Source: Erinaceus europaeus
Lineage: Eukaryota; Chordata; Mammalia; Eulipotyphla; Erinaceidae
Length of the DNA: 64,000 nt
Direction of reading: 5' to 3'
NCBI RefSeq assembly: GCF_950295315.1
Contig: NC_080170.1
Coordinates: 94,596,054 to 94,660,053 of the forward strand
Shown here in pieces: positions 59,579 through 64,000 of the stretch (the first letter of the stretch is position 1; the number at the start of each line of letters is the position of its first letter). The notes beneath the pieces are model-generated. The model saw only the letters and a program-made list of their open reading frames with translations, had not been told where the DNA came from and did not search any database. A program made the position numbers and the translations under genes.

Positions 59579-60539
59579 TCTGTCTACGTATCTGAGTGAC
59601 TAGTGTCCTTATCTGCTTTACATATAAGAAAAATTGGCTTCATAGTCTGTGTTCAGAAGCATTCCTTTTTCTTTAGTGTTTTCAGCGATTTTGAGAAGAC
59701 TAGGTATTAGATCAGCTTTTGATAGTTTGAAACTAGTGAAACCATCTAACCCTGGAGTTTTGATTACTAGGAAGAAATGATTACTATTTCAGTTTCTTTG
59801 ATCATTTTGACTAGTTCAGGCTTTCTCTTTTCTCTTGATTTAGTCTTAGAATGTTGTATGGTCGTAAGAATTTATCTATTCTAGGTTATTCAGTTTATTG
59901 ACATAAAGTGTCAATTGTAGTCTCAGAGTTTTTTTTTATATATTAGCATTGTAATTTATCATGCTTTATTTATTATTCTGTTTTATTTATTTTTCTTTGT
60001 TTCTTTTTGCACCTAGCTAACGGTTTGTCAATATTGTTTATCTTTTTCAAAGTGCCAACTCTTACTTGCTTTGAGAAATATATATATAATATTTATACTA
60101 CTAGTGCTTTTAGAGTAGTTTAATAAACTGTAATATTTCAGGGATATCTTTTCACCCTTATTTGTGTGTTACCATTCACCACACCCACCACCAAAGTTCC
60201 TGTGGCCACTCCCTTCCTTCTGATACTACCAAAATTTTGAGGAAGTCTAAGACATAGTTTGGTTACTATTTTTCTCACAAGTTCATTTGCTTATTTTTGT
60301 TCTTCTAGTTACCTATATTATTACATAGGTGTGGAATAATACAGTATTTGTCACCTCTTGAGCTTTTGAACTTTATTTCCCTTTCTGTTCAAGTTTGCTT
60401 ATTTCTACTCTAATTTTTATTTCCTTCTACTGATTTGTTTTTCTTTCATTCTCCTTTTTCTAGTGGTTTCAGGTCTAAGGTTAGTTTGAAAGGTTTTTTT
60501 AAAATTTGCATTTGTCATTATAGTGGGTTACACGTTTTG

Positions 60540-60830
60540 GGGAGTGGGTGGATGGTGGTGTACTCAGTTAAGTACGCATATCATGCACAAGGATCTGGAT
60601 TTGAGCCCCTGCTCCCCACCTTCATGAACAGAGAAGCAGGTCTGCAGTTGTCTATCTTTCTCCCTCACAGTCTTCCCTTCCCTGTCAATTTCTCTCTGTC
60701 CTGTCAAATAAAAATAAAGTAGAAAGGGAAAAAGTGGGAAAAAAATGGACACCAGGAGCCATGGATTTGTAGTGCTGGCACCAAGCTCCAGCAATAACCC
60801 CGGTGGGGGGAGAAAATCTTAAAAAGGAAA
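60540..60830 (+). mobile_element. Long-form SINE
   Basis: 'gtactcagttaagtacgcat' head, 'gatttgagcccctgctcccc', body, and the shared 3' module ('ccaagctccagcaataaccc'). Confidence 0.85.
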
Positions 60831-61427
60831 GAATCATCAAAACTGTAGGACTTCAAGGTATAGTTTCACACCACAGCCCATCTGCCACCAAAGTTCTATG
60901 TCCCTACTCTCCCACCTCCCAAAAATAAATACTGTAGTTTGCACAAATCTTAGAAACAGTTTGATTCCTTTTTTTTTTTCTTCAAGTTCATAGTTTATGT
61001 GTATCACTTCTGTAGATTTCACATATGAGTAAAAGCATCTTGTAGTTGTCTTCTTAAAAACTCAGGGAGGTAGATAGGTCTTACCACCAAACATACGTGC
61101 AATAGTAAGAGAATTTAGAGTAGTTGTTCAAAGTCATAACCAGTTTTACTTAGATCAGTCATTAAAATTCAGTATTTTAATTATCACAATATGATTTCTG
61201 CAATATACCTATAAATGACTAAATACTGAATGTAAGTAATTATAAAATCTGTTATATTAATAATGACATAAAACTTAGAAGTGTGAAATACTATTTTTCC
61301 ATTAGGGCTTTGTTTCAAAAGGTCAGACCATGTTCAACAGTATTACCATTTCTGTCATTATCAACATGATACATGTTATATCCATAATGAAGACATGTCA
61401 AGGACTGTAAGATTCTTGTATTGGTTT
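60831..61427. other. L1-end-like stretch, then unique DNA
   Basis: 60840-61050 resembles 60160-60260 ('caccaaagttc', 'cacagcccatctgcc') and may be an L1 3' terminus. 61050-61427 shows nothing. Confidence 0.4.
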
Positions 61428-61545
61428 TCTAGTGATGTGTAACCAATCACCACAACTGTAGCAGCTTAGAGCAACACATTTATTAGCTCATTATTTTGTT
61501 GATCACAATTCTGATATTGATATGGACTGGGTTTGCCACTTAACC
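61428..61545 (-). mobile_element. MLT1-like LTR end, antisense
   Basis: 'ggttttctagtgatgtgtaa', 'gcagcttagagcaacacatt' and 'ttgatcacaattctgatatt' follow the reversed end of MaLR LTRs. Confidence 0.55.
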
Positions 61546-61547
61546 TT

Positions 61548-62030
61548 TTTTATTAGAGATTTAATAATGATTAACAAGATTGTAGGATAAGAGGGGTACA
61601 CTTCATATAATTCCCACCACCAGAGATCAATATCTCATCCCCTTCATTGGAAGATTCCCTATTCTTTATCCCTCTGGTAGTATGGATTAAAGATATTTTT
61701 AAAATTTATTTTTAATTTAATTTATAAAAAGGAATCACTGACAAAACCATAGGATAAGAGGGGTACAACTCCCAATGGTTTTGTTAATATCCTTTCTTAA
61801 ATAAAAAAAATAATTAAAAAAGAGGGGTACAACTCCACACAATTCTCACCACCAGAACTCCATATCCCATCCCCTCCCTTGATAGTTTTCTTATTCTTTA
61901 GCCCTCTCCGAGTATGGACCCAAGCTACTCTCTTCCCTGATCCAGCTTTCTGGACCAAAGATCTTTATGGGGTCCAGAAGGTGGAAGATCTGGCTTCTGT
62001 AATTGCTTTTCTGCTGGACCTGAGCAAGAC
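61548..62030 (-). mobile_element. L1 3'-UTR copies with partial terminal hairpin, antisense
   Basis: An L1 3' tip at 61555-61690, then another tip (61720-61765) followed by an inverted piece (61772-61792) and 3'-UTR sequence to about 62010. Same arrangement as at 39152-39222. Confidence 0.7.
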
Positions 62031-62532
62031 ATGTCATCTTGTTGAGTCCCTTTGACATATTAAATTTCTATTATCCAGGCAGAATCCAGATTCTTTGATA
62101 AGCTTGTTTATAAGTCAGCATTCATTGCCCCCAACCCCAGCTTCCCCCCACCCCATTCCTCCAGGGCTGCTCTCCCTTACTTAGAGTCAACTTATTGGGT
62201 ACCTTACTTACATCAATAAAAAATCACTCCTCGTGACACAGAATGCTCATGGGATTGAAACCATTACATTCAAATTCCTATGCCTTGGAAAAAGGAATTA
62301 TAAAAAACTGTTTTCAGGAGGCAGAGACATGGAGGAACGAACCCCTTAGAATTTTTGTTTCATTAAGTAGTGAGATTATAATCTGCTCAAATAAATGCAT
62401 GAAAAAGCCATCACAGTTCTTAGACATCAAGTGAAAATTAGGCTTGAATTTTAGGGCACAATTTTAATGTGATCTTCTGTTGCAGAAACTGTTGTTCTCT
62501 GTATTTGTAAAGGTTTTCCATTGTCTACTTTC
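62031..62532. other. Unique intronic DNA
   Basis: Nothing recognised. Confidence 0.5.
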
Positions 62533-63245
62533 TTTTTCTTTTCTTTTTTATAAATTGATTTAATAATGATTAACAAGACCATAGGATATGAGGGGTACAA
62601 TTCTACACAATTCCTACCACCAGAGTTCCATATCCCATCCGTTTCATAGGAAGCACCCCTATTTATCCCTCTGGGAGTATAGACACAAGATCATAATGGG
62701 GTACAGAAGGTGGAAGGTCTGGCTACTGTAATTGCTTCTCTGCTGAACATGGGTGTTGGCAGGTCAATCCATACTCCCAGCCTGTTTCTCTCTTTCCTTA
62801 GTGGGGCAGGGCTCTGGGGAGGTGGGGTTCTGGGGTACATTGGTGAGGTAATTTGTCCCGTGAAGTCAAGTTGCTATCATGGCAGCATTTGCAACTTGGT
62901 AGCTGAAAAACCATTAAGATGTAAAGCAGAGCAAATTGTTTAATAATCAGGAATCTAAAAGTAAAACTATAGCAGATGAGATTTGTGGTTTCCATTTTAG
63001 AAAAGGCTAGGTCAATTTTAGATGTATTCCAAGGGTCCCATGACTTTACTAGTTCTGGCTTGAACCCATCAGCTAACATGTAGATGGACTAAAGGTATTG
63101 TCTGGGGAGATAGTGTCAAGAGTTGGAAATTGGACTAAAGCTGAATCAGGGAAGAGAATAGCTCCCAAGTTTGGGAAAAGTATATAAATACTGTTAACTG
63201 TAAACCCCATCGATTTGATGTGGAGCCCATATTCAGCACAGAAAC
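62533..63245 (-). mobile_element. L1 3'-UTR copy, antisense
   Basis: 'taataatgattaacaagacc', 'ccataggatatgaggggtac', 'agaaggtggaaggtctggct' through 'tatataaatactgttaactg'. Confidence 0.85.
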
Positions 63246-63249
63246 CTGA

Positions 63250-63300
63250 GGGTCAGGTGGCATTGCTCTTGGTTAAGTGCACACATTACATTGTATGCTT
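63250..63300 (+). mobile_element. SINE 5' fragment
   Basis: 'ggtcaggtggcattgctctt' and 'ggttaagtgcacacattaca' match the head of the common SINE; it stops abruptly. Confidence 0.6.
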
Positions 63301-63432
63301 TTGAAGAAAACTTTAATTTTCTGGAGTTACTTTCTCACTTTTTCAGATTGTCTCATTTTCTACACAGTATTAAGAAAAATGGACCATGGGTTTTAATAAT
63401 GTTTAGGTTTGGAAGCAGTATTTAAACACTCA

Positions 63433-63595
63433 TTCTGGGTGGGGGGTAGATAACATAATGGTTATGCAAAGAGACTCTCATGCCTGAGGTTCCCAAGTCA
63501 CAGGTACAGTCCTCCGCAGCGCCATAAATCTGAGCTGAGCAGTGCTCTGGTAAAAAAGAAAAATAAATAAATAAATAAATAAATAAATAAAATAA
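63433..63595 (+). mobile_element. SINE, 'TAGATAACATAATGGTTATG' head, with (AAAT)n tail
   Basis: Head, 'caggtacagtcctccgcagc', 'gagctgagcagtgctctggt', then an AAAT repeat at about 63562-63590. Confidence 0.88.
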
Positions 63596-64000
63596 ACACT
63601 AATTCATAGGTCACATCCTATCAATATTGTTTACTTGTCTTTTTCTGAAAGATACTGTACCTGATCAAGAATCAAGGTAGTGTGCTAAGTTTTGTTAGTC
63701 ATACCTTGGGTCGATAAAAGTGTGGGTGCTGTTGGATATATTTTTTAATCTTGAAGTGAAAAAAATATCTGACTTTAGTTCATTTTAAGCTTAATTTAGT
63801 TTCTTAGTGCCACCAAGGTCAGAGTGGAGAGGCATCTTAAAACAAGTATCTTATCTATCTCTCTTACTTGGGTAACAAGAGTTAGTCATCTGACAGTACT
63901 GCTATAACAAGTCAGTAGTGTAATGGTCAGATAAGTGGGTTTATATAAATTTTTCCTCCTATCATCTCAATTGATTCTTGAATGTCCAATTTAGTTATCT
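63596..64000. other. Unique intronic DNA
   Basis: Nothing recognised to the end of the window. Confidence 0.5.

Larger units (their letters stand above)
56381..60480 (-). mobile_element. Long old L1, antisense, with three SINE insertions
   Basis: 3'-UTR-like text at 56400-56830, ORF2 C-terminal text at 57000-57780, then RT-region text at 59020-60110 ('atcatgtcatccgcaaacat', 'tgctggaataagtcccactt') and 60390-60440. No open frame survives. Confidence 0.75.
41097..64000 (+). other. CD47: CD47 intron 2 (start; continues beyond window)
   Basis: Begins GTAAGA. No sequence resembling the next CD47 exon, which leads into the first membrane segment, was recognised before the window ends, so the intron exceeds 22.9 kb. 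Over half is L1 in antisense. Confidence 0.8.

Noticed and set aside
1..64000. tRNA genes at the many A-box/B-box matches
   Set aside because: All checked cases are heads of SINEs with CT-rich bodies and A-rich tails; none folds into an obvious complete tRNA.
1..64000. CRISPR arrays, operons or other prokaryotic features
   Set aside because: The sequence is mammalian nuclear DNA, with split genes, CpG island, SINEs, L1s and ERVs. The regular repeats seen are microsatellites.

Overview
This is mammalian nuclear DNA with almost no coding sequence. Its single recognisable protein-coding gene is CD47 on the + strand: signal-peptide exon 1 at 26864-26909 and IgV exon 2 at 40749-41096, both with consensus splice sites in matching phase. 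The tRNA-derived SINEs, with heads like GGGAGTCGGGCGGTAGCAC and tails of AACAACAACAATAATAA type, resemble the SINEs I associate with hedgehogs. An erinaceid is therefore my best guess, and that identification is inference.

Layout. 1-26.1 kb is the region 5' of CD47: mostly unique DNA with SINEs, L1 3' ends, two MLT1-like ancient LTRs, a 5S rRNA fragment and one unusual endogenous retrovirus (22.07-23.18 kb). 26.1-27.0 kb is a CpG island holding the TATA-less CD47 promoter, with a perfect NRF-1 site. 26.9-40.7 kb is intron 1, SINE-rich, with L1 3'-UTR copies and a short RTE-like fragment. 41.1-64 kb is the start of intron 2. It is largely a nested stack of antisense L1 copies, into which an RTE-like element, a near full-length L1 and two solo LTRs have inserted. 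No CD47 exon 3 was recognised, so the rest of the gene should lie beyond 64 kb.

The most striking observations are two. First, a small provirus on the - strand is bounded by a 6-bp target duplication. Between its tRNA-Lys-type primer-binding site and its far end it carries a fragment resembling the N-terminus of the host bZIP gene JDP2. Its far end is a short LTR terminus in the wrong orientation. Second, there is a young non-L1 non-LTR retrotransposon: a 2.1-kb copy whose RT frame is nearly intact, and a 162-bp copy differing at only 3 of about 155 positions. It has a (GAA)n-like tail and almost no 3' UTR, which suggests the RTE group, but its RT does not look like BovB.

The genes do not form a functional cluster. 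The biology is one immune 'don't-eat-me' receptor gene whose introns have been filled by successive retrotransposon waves. Target-site duplications let the order of several insertions be read directly.
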